Assembly (NCBI GenBank): GCA_030035585.1 | Contig: CM057473.1 | Span: forward strand, 5,444,501 to 5,508,500 | DNA length: 64,000 bases | From: Dugong dugon | Lineage: Eukaryota > Chordata > Mammalia > Sirenia > Dugongidae | Direction of reading: 5' to 3' | In this document: one piece after another, positions 47,675 through 58,764 of the stretch | Position numbering within the stretch: the stretch's first letter is position 1 | Layout of the letters: each line of letters begins with the position of its first letter | Translations under genes and position numbers: made by a program | Notes under the pieces: generated by a model | What the model saw: the letters and a program-made list of their open reading frames with translations, nothing else | Databases searched by the model: none | What the model was told of the DNA's origin: nothing

Positions 47675-47853
47675 TCTTCCAAATAAACAGATGTGGATGT
47701 TGAGAAAGAGTGGCCCTCAGAGAAACCCCACCCTCCAGTGACTGACAAGTGACATCAAGCTTTGGCAACTTCGCTGCTCAACAAATCTGGTCTCCAGCTC
47801 CTGACACAATGAGCCAAGCGTCATCTTTGGGAAACTTCTATGCTGGCTTGCAT
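47675..47853 (+). repeat. Left arm of inverted duplication (KRTAP relic 5' region)
   Basis: About 179 bp covering the putative 5'UTR and first codons of the KRTAP7-like relic. The reverse complement of 49344-49521 matches it with roughly 10 differences by eye (about 94%). Shared landmarks include aaataaacagatgtggatgt and gtgactgacaagtgacatca. Confidence 0.9.
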
Positions 47854-48162
47854 GGTACCATACTCTCTGTGGCTCTTCCAAATTGGGTCTTTCCATGGGG
47901 ATGCTTATGAGCCTGGATATTTCAGTTCTGCAGGTTTTTGGCTCTTCTTCCTTGGGCTGTAGCTTTGGGTTTGGCAGTTTTAGCTCCAGTAGCTGTGGCT
48001 TTGGCCCTGTGAATTATGGTTCCCTCTCCATGGCACAGAAATAATGGCCGTGCTATGTCGAGGGCATTTGGCTCTGGCTGAGGATTTGGCAGTTGATAAA
48101 GACTGAAGATTCAGTTGGACTTGAGCCAGTAGTATCTACCAAGCCCTACACTGGATTCTAGA
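47810..48162 (+). pseudogene. KRTAP7-1-like relic
   Basis: Starts with an ATG (MSQASSLGNFYAGLHGT) and stops after about 33 codons. A shifted frame then continues SSLGCSFGFGSFSSSSCGFG. I recall human KRTAP7-1 with an N-terminal FHGT...NCVVPLG block and a later SSLGYSFGG block; here LHGT...NWVFPWG and SSLGCSFG occur in the same order. A possible C-terminal end lies at about 48130-48162. It is 20 kb downstream of KRTAP11-1 on the same strand, matching the KRTAP11-1 to KRTAP7-1 order in human. Stops and frameshifts make it non-coding. The start also resembles KAP13-type proteins (MSYNCCSGNFSS), so the assignment to KAP7 is inferred. Confidence 0.5.
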
Positions 48163-48390
48163 GGTTACGGATTTATTTTATGTTTTTCTAAGCCTCCATA
48201 ATCATTTCTTAGCTGATGACAAACTGCTGTCCTGGTCGCTTCAATGCAACAGTCACCATCTGTAGCTGTCAAAGTTCCAGGTTTTATTTACTGGGAACTG
48301 AGTTCCTCTTTGTGTTGACAAATGAGTTCAATTTTCTAAAAGGAAATTCTGAACATGCCACTTCTTTATTTCCACTCTACTTCTTAAATA

Positions 48391-48636
48391 GGGGGAGTGG
48401 TGGTTCAGTGGCAGAATTCTTGCCTTCTATACTGGAGATCTGAGCTCCGTTCCTGGCCAATGCACCTCATATGCAGCCACCACCTGTCTCTCAGTGGAGG
48501 CTTGTGTGTTGCTATGATGCTGAACAGGTTTCAGTGGAGCCTCCAGATTAAGATGGACTAAGAAGAAAGATGTGGCTGTCCGATCTCACGTGGTCGCCGC
48601 CAGTTGGGAGTTGACTCGATGGCAGCAAATAACAAC
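48391..48636 (+). mobile_element. Complete tRNA-Gly-headed SINE with RTE tail
   Basis: 246 bp with a perfect 12-bp duplication acttcttaaata (48379-48390 and 48637-48648). The head (tggttcagtggcagaattct, 48401-48420, and ggccaatgcacc, 48455-48466) matches tRNA-Gly(GCC). An A box is clear and the B box is degenerate. The body (gaacaggtttcagtggagcc) leads into the RTE-type end gttgactcgatggcagcaaa. This copy best defines the family in the window. Confidence 0.9.
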
Positions 48637-48909
48637 ACTTCTTAAATAAATATACTGACTTTATCAACCTCAAGAAGATGACCATATGTCTTTTTATATT
48701 AGTGATTTTATTTAGCAGATTTTGAGTTTTCCATGTGGGATCAGTTTTGATTAATGGAGTCTGAAATTCATGATAAGAAGCCTCTGCCTAGAACTTTGGA
48801 GAAGGGCTTTCTACTTGGGACTATGGTCACTTTCTCAGGCTCCCTCTGACATATCAGAAAGGGTGTATATGAAGTGCCAGGCTCTTGCTGTGGCCTGATT
48901 GGGCGTGGG

Positions 48910-48953
48910 TAAGGAGCCCTGGTGGAGCAGTGGTTAAAGCACTTGGCTGTCCT
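48910..48953 (+). mobile_element. SINE head fragment
   Basis: taaggagccctggtggagca and gtggttaaagcacttggctg only; body absent. Confidence 0.7.
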
Positions 48954-49343
48954 GCTCCACTTTGTGGTCATTGGTCTCAGGATTCTGGACTCAGGTCTGG
49001 TTAATAAAAAGGAAGGAGATATCTACTGGGGGTTCCAGGGTGTGGTTTATCTCCTTTGTAAGAGATGGGACAGAAGGAGAAAGACTGGGTCCTCACTCCA
49101 GCTTTGAATGTTGTCATGTGAGGCCATGCAGCCCCATGCTGCAACCATGAGCACTTGACCACAATAATCACAGAAACGTGGACCCAGAACTCTGAACTGA
49201 TGGGCTGCTGATTGTTGTTGTGCCAGACACTTTCTAAAGCACTTGGGAGTACGCTATGAAAAATACCAACAAAACTCCTTGTCTTCACGAAGTGTACATT
49301 CTAGTGCAGGGAACAAGACAATCCACAAATAAATAAATAGCAT

Positions 49344-49521
49344 ATGTAAGCCAGCATAGAAGTTTCCCAAACATGACACTTGGCTTATTGTGTCAGGAGC
49401 TGGAGATGAGATTTGTTGAGCAGAGAAGTTGCCAAAGCTTGATGTCACTTGTCAGTCACTGGAGGATGGGGTTTCTCTGAAGGCCATTCTTTCTCAACAT
49501 CCACATCTGTTTATTTGGAAG
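49344..49521 (-). pseudogene. Inverted partial copy of the KRTAP-like relic (5'UTR plus first codons)
   Basis: Right arm of the inverted duplication, read on the minus strand. It contains the same leader and a reading frame SQVSCLGNFYAGLH that parallels SQASSLGNFYAGLH in the left arm, with the start codon changed to ATA. It ends abruptly after about 14 codons, so only the 5' end was duplicated or survives. Confidence 0.8.
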
Positions 49522-49869
49522 ATAGATATATGAACAAATGGAAAAAACAATGCAGGGTAGGGAAACAGGGAATTTGTGGGGAAGTTGCAATTTTAAATGG
49601 GATGGTCAGGGGAGACTTTACTGAGAAGGTAATGTGGAGCCATGCAGATATCTGGAGAGTTCCAGGCAGAAGCACTGAGGGAAAGAATGCCTGGGGTATT
49701 TGAGGAATAGAAAAATAAAACCCATCTTTTGTCATTGACAAGAGCTTGTCTTGGGGCTTTCAGTGCAGAATACAAAACCCAGCTGCCTTTCTTCGGGTGA
49801 TAAACCTACTGCTTCCATCCACTCACATTCCCCTGATTTGTCCAGAAGATTATGGGATTTTAGATACAT

Positions 49870-50650
49870 TGTTGCTGTTAGTTGTGGTCCCGTTGGCTCA
49901 GACTCACGGAGACCTTGTGTAGAACAGAAAAAATTGTGGCCAGGTCCTGTGCTAGCTACATGACCGTTAGAATGTTTGAGTCCGCTGCTGCTGCTATTGT
50001 GTCAGTCCATCTCACTGAGGGTCTCCCTTGCTCTCACTGACTCTCTTTACCAAACATGATGTCCTTTTCTAATAATTGGTCTCTCTTCATGGTGTGTCCA
50101 AAGAAAGGGAGTTGAAGTCTTGCTATCCTTGATTCTAAGGCGCATTCTAGGTTGTATTTCTTCTAAGACTGGTTTGCTCATTCTTCTGGCAGTCCATGGT
50201 ATATTCAATATTGTTCCCCAACACCATAGTTTGAAAGATGAGTTCTTCTTCTGTCTTCCTTTTTTACTATCCAACTTTCGCATGCGCATGAGACAATTGA
50301 AAGGACCGTGGTTGGGTCAGACGCACCTTAGTCATCAAAGTGACGTCTTTGCTTTTTAACACTTTGAAGAGGACTTTTGCAGCAGATTTGCCCAATGCAG
50401 TAAGTTGTTTGATTTCCTCACTGCTGCTTCCATGAACGTTGATTGTTGATTCAAGTAGAATGAAATCATTGACAACTTCAATTTCCTCTCCATTTATCAT
50501 GATGTTGTTCATCAGTCCAGTTGTGAAGATTTCCATTTTCTTTATGTTCAGGTGTAATCCATACTGAAAGCTGTAGTCTTTGCCTTCAGTAGTAAGTGCT
50601 TCAAGTCTTCTTCATTTTCAGCAAGCAAATTCTGTCATCTGCACAACGTT
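49870..50650 (-). mobile_element. RTE-type LINE 3' fragment
   Basis: Minus-strand RTE C-terminal region: NSSFKLWCWGTILNIPWTAR, then connection to the metal-binding region near 50635. More diverged than the 43.4-kb copy. Confidence 0.88.
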
Positions 50651-50654
50651 TATC

Positions 50655-51815
50655 ATATCCTGATATGTTTTCGTTAAGACTGGTGTTTATTTGGCCCGTT
50701 TCATCAGCCAAAAAATATTTCATATGCCAAATATATATAGGTATATATTTGGTTCAGAAAAATTTTATTCTACTATATCTTTGTGGTTTTCTACTTTTTA
50801 ATTTATTCTTATTTCTTCTTCAGAAACACTGGATATTGGTGTTCCAGCCATTGTAACTCATAGCTGTCATTTTTGCTGTTATTTTCATCCTTTTTTTAAC
50901 GTCTGCATTCTGAGAAGACTCCTCAAGCTTATCCTTAATACTGCAGTCTCACTTTTCTGTAATGTTAACTCTGCTCTTTTTTTCAGTGTGATAAAGATAT
51001 AAATTACACTACTCCATTTTTGGAGTAGTGTTTTATTATATTAGTTTATTATATTATTCAGAAACTCTTCACTATAACTTGCATCTCACAATACTCCCCG
51101 TTCATCTGATTGTTTTTTAAATCTATTTTCATCTTTTATTTCTTAGAGTTCTCGTTAATTTTATTGCGTTCATGAGATACGCATTCTTTAACATTTTCTT
51201 CTATCGTCTACAATAAATTATTTGAAAAATGCTTTATTTCTTGAGTGAAATAGTTTCCTGTTTCTTGAAGAATCCTTTCATAGGTAGAAAAATCTTTTCA
51301 TTTTGTGGTAAAATTGCAGCATAGTGTCTAAGACAAGCTGTATTTAATCTATTTATTTATAGTAAATTTGCAGTAAACATTTTTTCCCCTGAGTTTAGGC
51401 AACAGTTACCATATATACTTTTTTATAATCCGAACTTTGTTTATACAAAGAACAAAAGTAACTATAGATTGGTTAAGGATTTGTTTTTTCTTTTTAAAAT
51501 TAGCATGTCTGTTTCCTCTCTCTTGTTTTTCTGAGTTTCACGGGTGTCTCTGCTTCCCGTATAAACACGTTGACTCTAAGGATGCCGACATGGGCTGGTA
51601 TATAATGTGACACGTTCCTGTCATCTGGGTAAAACTTGTGCAAGTTTTGGCAGAAAATAATTAATCATATCCCTTTTGCTCACCATATTATTTAGAACCG
51701 ATTTCAGAAAATATAGATTCCACACAGATGGTGATTCAAGCAAAACCATCAGCTCTGTTGCTTACAAGTCCAATTGGGAAATGCTGACTGCCCACACCTG
51801 CTTCTCTGTAAAACA
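50655..51815. other. Unannotated AT-rich sequence
   Basis: Contains a perfect hairpin at 51007-51030 (cactactcca, tttt, tggagtagtg). No gene. Confidence 0.6.
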
Positions 51816-51817
51816 CT

Positions 51818-52010
51818 TGCTGTCAAGTCGATTCTGACTCATGGTGACCCTTTCTGTGTCATAGTAGAACTGTGCTCCATAGGGTCTTCAAGTGCTGATT
51901 TTTTGAAAGTAGATCGCCAGCCCTTTCTTCCAAGGCTCCTCTGGTGGACTCAAACCTCCCACCTTTTGGTTAGTAGCCAAGTTCATTACTGTTTGCCTCA
52001 CCCAGGGACT
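51818..52010 (-). mobile_element. tRNA-Asn-like SINE
   Basis: cttgctgtcaagtcgattct ... gcctcacccagggactccc. Confidence 0.88.
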
Positions 52011-52146
52011 CCCAATCGTTTCTACCCACCCTCAAATAAAGCTCGTGGCACAGCCATAACCGTAGGGCAGGCAGAAGGCAGCATGGTGAAGGGGAGAATA
52101 TATGTGTGTTCTAAAAGACATCCAGGAGGTGATGAGCTTCACCTAC

Positions 52147-52589
52147 TGTCTTAGTTTCTTAGGGATGCTGTAACAAAGTATCACAGAATAGGTGCCTGGA
52201 AACAACAGAAATTTATTCTCTCACAGTTCTGGAGGCTAGGCATTCTAATTCAATTTATCGTTGAGACTATACGCTCTCCAAAGGCTCTAGGGGAAGATCC
52301 TTTCTCATCTCTCCTGGCTTCTGGTGGCCCCAGATGTTCTTTGGCTTACAGCTGCAACACAACTCCATCTCTGCTCCATCTTCATATGGTCTTCTTCTCT
52401 TGGTCTGTCTCTGTCTCTTCTCCTTTTTACAAGGACACCACTCAGCTTGGATTAGTGCCCACCCTGCTCCAGTGTGACGTCATGTTAAGGGGTAAAATCT
52501 TCAAAGACCCTACTTCCAAAGAAGGTCACCTTCATAGGTACTGCAGGCCAAGATACATCTTTTTGAGAAACATAATTGACGCCATAACA
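52147..52589 (-). mobile_element. MLT1-type LTR
   Basis: tgtcttagtttcttagggat, aacagaaatttattctctca, ends gacgccataaca. Flanks cctac / cctgc, one difference. Confidence 0.85.
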
Positions 52590-52594
52590 CCTGC

Positions 52595-54295
52595 ACAGGT
52601 TTTTCTCCCAGTCTTGTCAGTCAGATAATCAGAGTGGATAAGGGCTAGAAGTGTTATTTCTTGCCCCTCCCAAGAAGTACAAGTTTAGTTCCTTTTAAGG
52701 AAACAAGAGGATTAGGAGATAATTGTTCTCCTTCTGATAGTGCAATGCCTCATATTTTAAAATCAGCACGGGGGTAGTGGTTGGCACTCTGAAGCAGTGA
52801 AAGCCTGCAATGCTTCTCTATGTATATCTCGTGAAAGGACATTTAGCATGCATTTAGTGTGGGCATGTGTGAGCGCTTTATGACATTTTCATATTTTAAG
52901 TTTGTGAGAAGACAATTTTTTGAGTCAGTTTTTTCCTTCCAGCTCCAAAACATAATTTCATCTTCATTTTGTAGAGTTGCATCTTTATTTTGTAGAGTTA
53001 CAAATGCAAACAAGGATCATGCAACATTGTTGCCATATTTCAGCTGTACATATTGAATTTGTTTTATATTGAGCTGTGAAAGAAACACAAGTTATAGACT
53101 CATAAAATCTGCGTGGTGAGGGACCTTGTACGGGATGTAGTGTAACTTTTTCCTTCTTGTCCCATTTAATGCTTGAATCTTTTCAACAACAATTGAGTAG
53201 TTGTCTTTTTTTAATACTACAATCTCCACCCTCAGAAAACAGATGAGATCTATTTTTCTGTAGCTGCTTGCAATTATTTCTCATTCTATCGTGTGAGAGT
53301 AATTATAACGGCTATTCAAAAATTTGGAGGTAACCGCTATTTGTTCCTTGTTTTGTAAAACCTAACGACAGCCCGAGTTCCTTTAACCTTTCTGCACGTA
53401 ATTGTGCTCTCAAGCCTGCTGTCCTTTCGCACAGCATTAACGCTGCCTAATTTTCCTCTTTACGTGTAATTGTAAGGATTCACCATAGTACTACAGCTAT
53501 TGTCTGGCAAGAGCATAGTATAATTTTGTACAGTGAGATTCTGTTAATAAAATCTAAAAGAGAAAAATAAAATAAAATAAAAAAAACCTTCAAAGTCTAT
53601 TTCTATTCTTACTCTCTTCATATTGCAAAAACTATTATCAAATCCTACCTAATTAAATAAAATATTTATTTTTTATTTGCAGTGAATTTGCTTGCATCCA
53701 CCATTCATACTATTTACACTCAGATAGAAAGAATCTTGAAAGCTGCCGAAGTTACTATTGGTTCTGCTACCAGCAAAGTGGTCTCTTGTAGTCAACATCC
53801 AGTAATGGATAAAATGGAAGGGCTATTGCTTGAGTGGATTGGTGTTAGTGTTAAGTTTTATGTGTTATTTGGGATGATTTGGTAGGTTATTTTTTGGGTC
53901 TAGGAATGTTCAAAAATTTTTCCGTGTAAATTAATGGTAATTGCTTCTCTCTATGCAGTTTCAGCTCACAAAAACTTTCACAGTAATTAATGCTCTACTT
54001 TCAGATAGCAGGGGAAGCCTGCATACCTACTAACGTTACCTGCACTTTCCAAAAAAATTACTTTCGCTCAAACTTTATCTTATTTACTGCTCCAGGATAA
54101 CAATACCTAGACATTTGGTACAGGAGATGATCCTAGGAAGTAGTTGCTCAAGATGGGATTCTGGATCCCAAGCCAGAATCAAAGAGAGCTCTCTTATTGA
54201 TGCTAAGTAGGTGAGTTTGGCTGACTGCTTCCTCCTGGTGACATTTAACTTGTTCCTCTATATCTGGTATTTACTGTAAAATGGTGGTTAGATAT
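52595..54295. other. Unannotated intergenic sequence
   Basis: Nothing recognised except an A-rich run near 53560-53590. Confidence 0.6.
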
Positions 54296-54299
54296 AGAG

Positions 54300-54515
54300 C
54301 AGTCGTTCTCAACTAGGGGTGATTTTGCACCCCAGTAGGCATCTGGCAATGTGCAGAGACAGTACTGATTATCACAAGCCGGGGAGTGTGATGCTAATCA
54401 CATCTGGTGGGCAGAGGCCAGGGATACTGCTCAACAAGCTGCACGAGTCAGCCCCTACGACAAAGAATTATCCAGTCCAAAATGTTGATAACGTCCAGGT
54501 TGAGCAACTCCAATG
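54300..54515 (+). mobile_element. MER5A-type hAT DNA transposon fossil
   Basis: cagtcgttctcaactagggg, ttttgcaccccagtaggcat, gggcagaggccagggatact and aagaattatccagtccaaaa follow MER5A in order. Confidence 0.85.
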
Positions 54516-54537
54516 TAGAGGCTTAATTAAGTTCAGC

Positions 54538-54592
54538 CTTCCTTTCCCCTCCCTCCTTCCCTCGTTCCCTTCCTTCTTGTCTTCTTTGGTCG
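54538..54592. repeat. Polypyrimidine tract
   Basis: Almost pure C/T (ccttcctttcccctccctcc and on). Simple sequence. Confidence 0.8.
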
Positions 54593-54599
54593 GAATACT

Positions 54600-55650
54600 T
54601 CATAGGTGATGCTAAGCACTTCCAGTTGTATCACATCAGGTATCAGAAGGCACAGGTTGTCCTCCTTACAGTGATGTTAGGACAGGTGAGTTTGAGTTCT
54701 GTCTGCTTGAACCACCTGTTAGGTAGGGTGGCCACCAAGTCTGGAATCATAGGCATTAGCATCACGAATGTTTTATTGATGTTACATTACAATACACGAT
54801 AAAATAATATCTCTGCTTCCGGACATTTTGGCCATCCTGGACAGCTCATCAACAAATCTTTCACCTAATGCTTTTAGTATTTATTAATGATCATTGCTAA
54901 GGTTCATGATTTAATTAGGCATTGCAAAAGGGGAATTTTCTATTTCCTCGTGCATTTAACCTTTACTCATGAGCTGTTTGTGTACTCTAAAATAGAGTTC
55001 AAGTAGGACAGAGAAGATAAATTCTATCCCTTTATCAACTACCAAAAAGATGATTATTCTAAAAATGACTAGTCCATTTATCTGCTTATCGTGATAAATC
55101 TCTGACTTTCTTCAGTCCGTTATAGTTATTTTTCTTTTTATGTTAATATTGTCCCAACTTTGGCCAGTGGGAGCTCTTGTAGGTTGCTTTCTGTGTCCTT
55201 CTGCTATGGCCCCAGTGGTCTTTGCTTGCTTGCTTTCAGGCACAGAAGACATCTCAGACTCATTCTGCACATTCCCTGACCCAGACCTGGAATCAGCCGT
55301 TTCCCTAAAGAGCTCTTTCCTTTTTTTACAAAATGACGTTAAGATTACACAATCTGAATGCTATCAGTACTCATTGTTACTGAGGCATTTTTAGTAGACA
55401 GAGTTTGGAAATCTGTATTTTTTGAAAAAGAGGAATAACTGATTTTTTTTCTGCTAATTCAGAGTTAATGAGTTTTACTTCTTTGTTTTTTTTAAGTTTC
55501 TTTTCTTCCCCTCTTAATCTGAAAATCTTAGTTTCTTATTTACTTAGCCTTATAACATATCTACAATAATTCAAAAATAACAAGATAGATATTACTAACC
55601 ATAAGATTACTGAACACAATTTAGTTTTTTTAAATATTTCTTTTGCTCTT
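54600..55650. other. Unannotated intergenic sequence
   Basis: Nothing recognised. Confidence 0.6.
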
Positions 55651-55655
55651 AGGGT

Positions 55656-55773
55656 ACTCAAGCATAACAACGATCGTGAGGATGGCGCAGGACCAGGCAG
55701 GGTTTCCTTCTGTTGTGCATAGGGTCGCGATGAGTCGGAACCAACTCAACGGCGCCTGACAACAACAGCAAAA
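55656..55773 (+). mobile_element. RTE 3' terminal fragment
   Basis: Only the last 120 bp of the RTE: gtgaggatggcgcaggacca ... gtcgcgatgagtcggaacca ... cctgacaacaacagc. Confidence 0.85.
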
Positions 55774-56227
55774 CGGGGACGCGCAGTCAAAATTCTGTTT
55801 TGGCCACCTGAAATAATTGTTCTCTGAGTTGTCAGGCCACCAACTTGACATTTAGTCAGATTCACTGGTTTCATGCTGTTTTCAATTTTTACAGATTGCA
55901 TCTTTTGACTTAGTTTAAATTTTTAATAAGTTAAAACATTTACCTGATTCCAAATTCAAGTTATGAATAAAGATATATTCCTGTCCCCTCTATTCTGTTT
56001 TCCTTCTCCCTATTGGTAACTATTTTATGAGTTTTTGATTTATCTTTCCCCTGTTTCTTTTTTAAAATGTAAGCAAATGTACATACATATTTGCACATTC
56101 CTCCTTTGTTAACCCAAAGTGGCATAAGGAAACACTGCACTGTGCATTTTTCTTTTAGAAAATTGTAGCTACAACTCCCCATGAGTACGTACAGATCTTC
56201 TCCATTCAGTTTAGAGCTACTGGAGCT

Positions 56228-56573
56228 GTGCTACTTGCAAAGAATATTAAATATACTGTGGACTGCCAAAAGAAACAACAAACCAGTCTTAGAAGAAAGG
56301 CAACCAGAATGCCCCTGAGACACAAGGGTAGAGAGACTTGGACTCACTTTGGACATGTCATTAGAAAAGACCAGTCTATAGAGGAGGATATCATGGTTGG
56401 TAAAATAGAGGCCCAGTGAAAATAAGGGAAACCCTCAATGACATGGGTTGACATAATAGCGAAAACAATGGACTTAAACATACCAACAACTGCAGGACCG
56501 GGTGACGTTTCCTTCTGTTATACAAAAGATTGCCATGAGTCGAAGCCCACTTGATGGCAACCTGCAACATACG
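56228..56573 (+). mobile_element. RTE 3' fragment
   Basis: Plus-strand RTE C-terminus (aagaatattaaatatactgt ... tggacatgtcattagaaaag) ending near gcaacctgcaacatacgac. Diverged. Confidence 0.8.
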
Positions 56574-56879
56574 ACATTGTATGAGCATGCGGTAGTTTAT
56601 TCAACCAGTTCCCTTTGGATGGATAGGTTGGTTGTCTGCAGCTTTTCACCTTTACAAATAGTGATGTAATGAATATTTCGAGCACATGTCATTTCTGATT
56701 TTTGTCCTTGCGTTGTTGAGATAGGTATTGACAAAGAAATGTGTGAGTCACAGGGTAAATGTCTAGGTAATTTTTCTAGATGGTGCTGAACTGCCCTCCA
56801 TGAAAGTTGTGGCGTTCTGTTTTTCTGATGGTGACTTTAGTAGTAATTTGTAATATTAAATGAGCATTTCTACTATGAA

Positions 56880-57075
56880 GGAGTCCCTGGGTGATACAAA
56901 AGGTTAACGCACACAGCTGCTAACCAAAAGACTGGAAGTTCTAATCCACCCAGAGGCAACTCTGAAGAAAGGCCTGGCAATCCACTTCCAAAATAATCAG
57001 CCATTGAAAACAATATGGAACACAGTTCTATGCTGACACATATGGAATCGCTTGAGTAGAAATTGACTTGACCTT
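56880..57075 (+). mobile_element. tRNA-Asn-like SINE, plus strand
   Basis: ggagtccctgggtgatacaa, ctgctaaccaaaagactgga, tail gaaattgacttgacc. Confidence 0.85.
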
Positions 57076-57467
57076 TTGATTCTACTGTGAAAGTTACACA
57101 ATGAAGGAAGGGCATCTCCTGCTTTCTTACATGCTCATCTACCAAGTCAGCCTTATGTCAACTCCAGTGCTGGCCATTTTAATTTGGCTTTTTGAGGTAG
57201 CTCAGCATCTTCTGCCACCATTGCCTCCTTGCTTTGTCACTGAGACCCAACCTTGGGGAACCCACCAATCACTATCTTTCACTCTTTCTACCTGTACCAT
57301 TACTTGCTCTAAAATATGCAATAGAATAACAGTAGGACCTTACAAACTCATGTGATCAGACTCAAGCTTTAACTGAGATTTTGTTCTAAAATATTCTTTT
57401 ATTAGACCTTTATTTATTCCATCACTTACTGTTATCACTCACCCATATAGAAAAACAAAAAGCAAAC

Positions 57468-57632
57468 AAAAAAACCATACCCATTGGTATCAAGTTGATT
57501 CTGACTCATAGTGACCCCATAGGACAGAGGAGAACTGCCCCATAGGGTTTCCAAGGAGCAGCTGTTGGATTTGAACTGCCGACCCTTCATTTAGTAGCCA
57601 AGCTTTTAGCCACTGTGCCACCAGGCTTTTAA
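57468..57632 (-). mobile_element. tRNA-Asn-like SINE
   Basis: ggtatcaagttgattctgac ... ccactgtgccaccaggc. Confidence 0.88.
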
Positions 57633-57639
57633 GTACTGG

Positions 57640-57835
57640 CTCTGACACTTAAGAGCTATGTGACCCTTGGCAAGTGACTTAACTTCTCTGTACTTCAGTG
57701 TCCTTAGCTGTAATATGGGGATAATAACAGTAGGGACCTATAGGGATTTTGTAAAGATTAGAAAAAATAACGCACATAAGACAATTAGAAGAGTGCAAGC
57801 CATAAGTCTTCAATAAATGTTAATTTTATTGTCAT
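57640..57835 (+). mobile_element. MIR SINE remnant
   Basis: tgtgacccttggcaagtgac, cttagctgtaatatggggat, caataaatgttaattttatt. Confidence 0.8.
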
Positions 57836-58020
57836 TATTATTGGTGCTAATTATAAGGTTAGTAAGCTCCAGTCTGTCAGGGGATAAGCATTCTTTCTTG
57901 GGTCTGTGGGAACTATACTGATGCCCTAAATGCAGTGGAAGGTATTTGTGTCCAGAAGGACTTCTGTCCAGAAGAAAAAAGTATAATTGTCACAAGTTAG
58001 AACATCTAGGTCTTAATTTT

Positions 58021-58760
58021 GATTGTTGTTGTTAGGTGCTGTCACGTCAGTTCCAACTCATAGCCACTCTACCCATAATAGAACAAAATGTTGTCCAGTC
58101 CTGTGCCATCCTCATAGTTGTTGCTGTTTGAGTCCATTCTGGCAGTCACTGTGTCAATCCATCTCATTGAGGGTCTTCCTCTTTTTCACTGACCCTCTAC
58201 TCTACCAAGCATGATGTCCTTTTCCAAGGATTGGTCCCTCTGGACAACATGTCCAAAGTAAGTGAGATGAAGTCTCGCCATCCTTACTTCCAAGGAGTGT
58301 TTTGGCTGTACTTCTTCCAAGAAAGACTGTTCGTTCTTCTGGCGGTCCATGATATATTCAATATTCTTCACCAATACTATAATTCAAATGTGTCAAGTCT
58401 TCTTTGGTCTTCCTTTTTAATTATCCCGCTTTTGCAAGCATATAAGGTGATTGAAAAAACCATGGCTTGAGTCAGGTGCACCTTAGTCATCAAGGTGACA
58501 TCTTTGCTTTTTAAGATTTTAACGAAGTCTTTTGTAGCAGGTTTTCCCAGTGCAATACATCATTTGATTTCTTGACTGCTGCTCCCAGGGGTGTTGATTG
58601 TGGATCCAGGTAAAATGAAATCCTTGACATCTTCAGTCTTTTCTCCGTTTATCATGACGTTGCTTACTGGCCCAGTTGTGAGGCTTTTTGTTTTCTTTAC
58701 GTTGAGGTGTAATCTATACTGAAGGCTGTGGTCTTTGATCTTCACCAGTTAGTGCTTCTT
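58021..58760 (-). mobile_element. RTE-type LINE 3' fragment
   Basis: Begins with gttgttgttaggtgctgtca (3' end) and reads KIKDHSLQYRLHLNVKKTKS and LTYFGHVVQRDQSLEKDIM on the minus strand. Confidence 0.9.
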
Positions 58761-58764
58761 GACT

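Noticed and set aside
48391-48470. tRNA-Gly gene candidate
   Set aside because: Degenerate B box and no closed acceptor stem; it is the head of a SINE with its own TSD.
51007-51030. Hairpin followed by T-run, like a bacterial terminator
   Set aside because: The genome is mammalian, so intrinsic terminators do not apply; a single 10-bp stem in AT-rich DNA can be chance.
54319-54609. 96-codon plus-strand open frame
   Set aside because: Covers a MER5A-type transposon fossil and a polypyrimidine tract.
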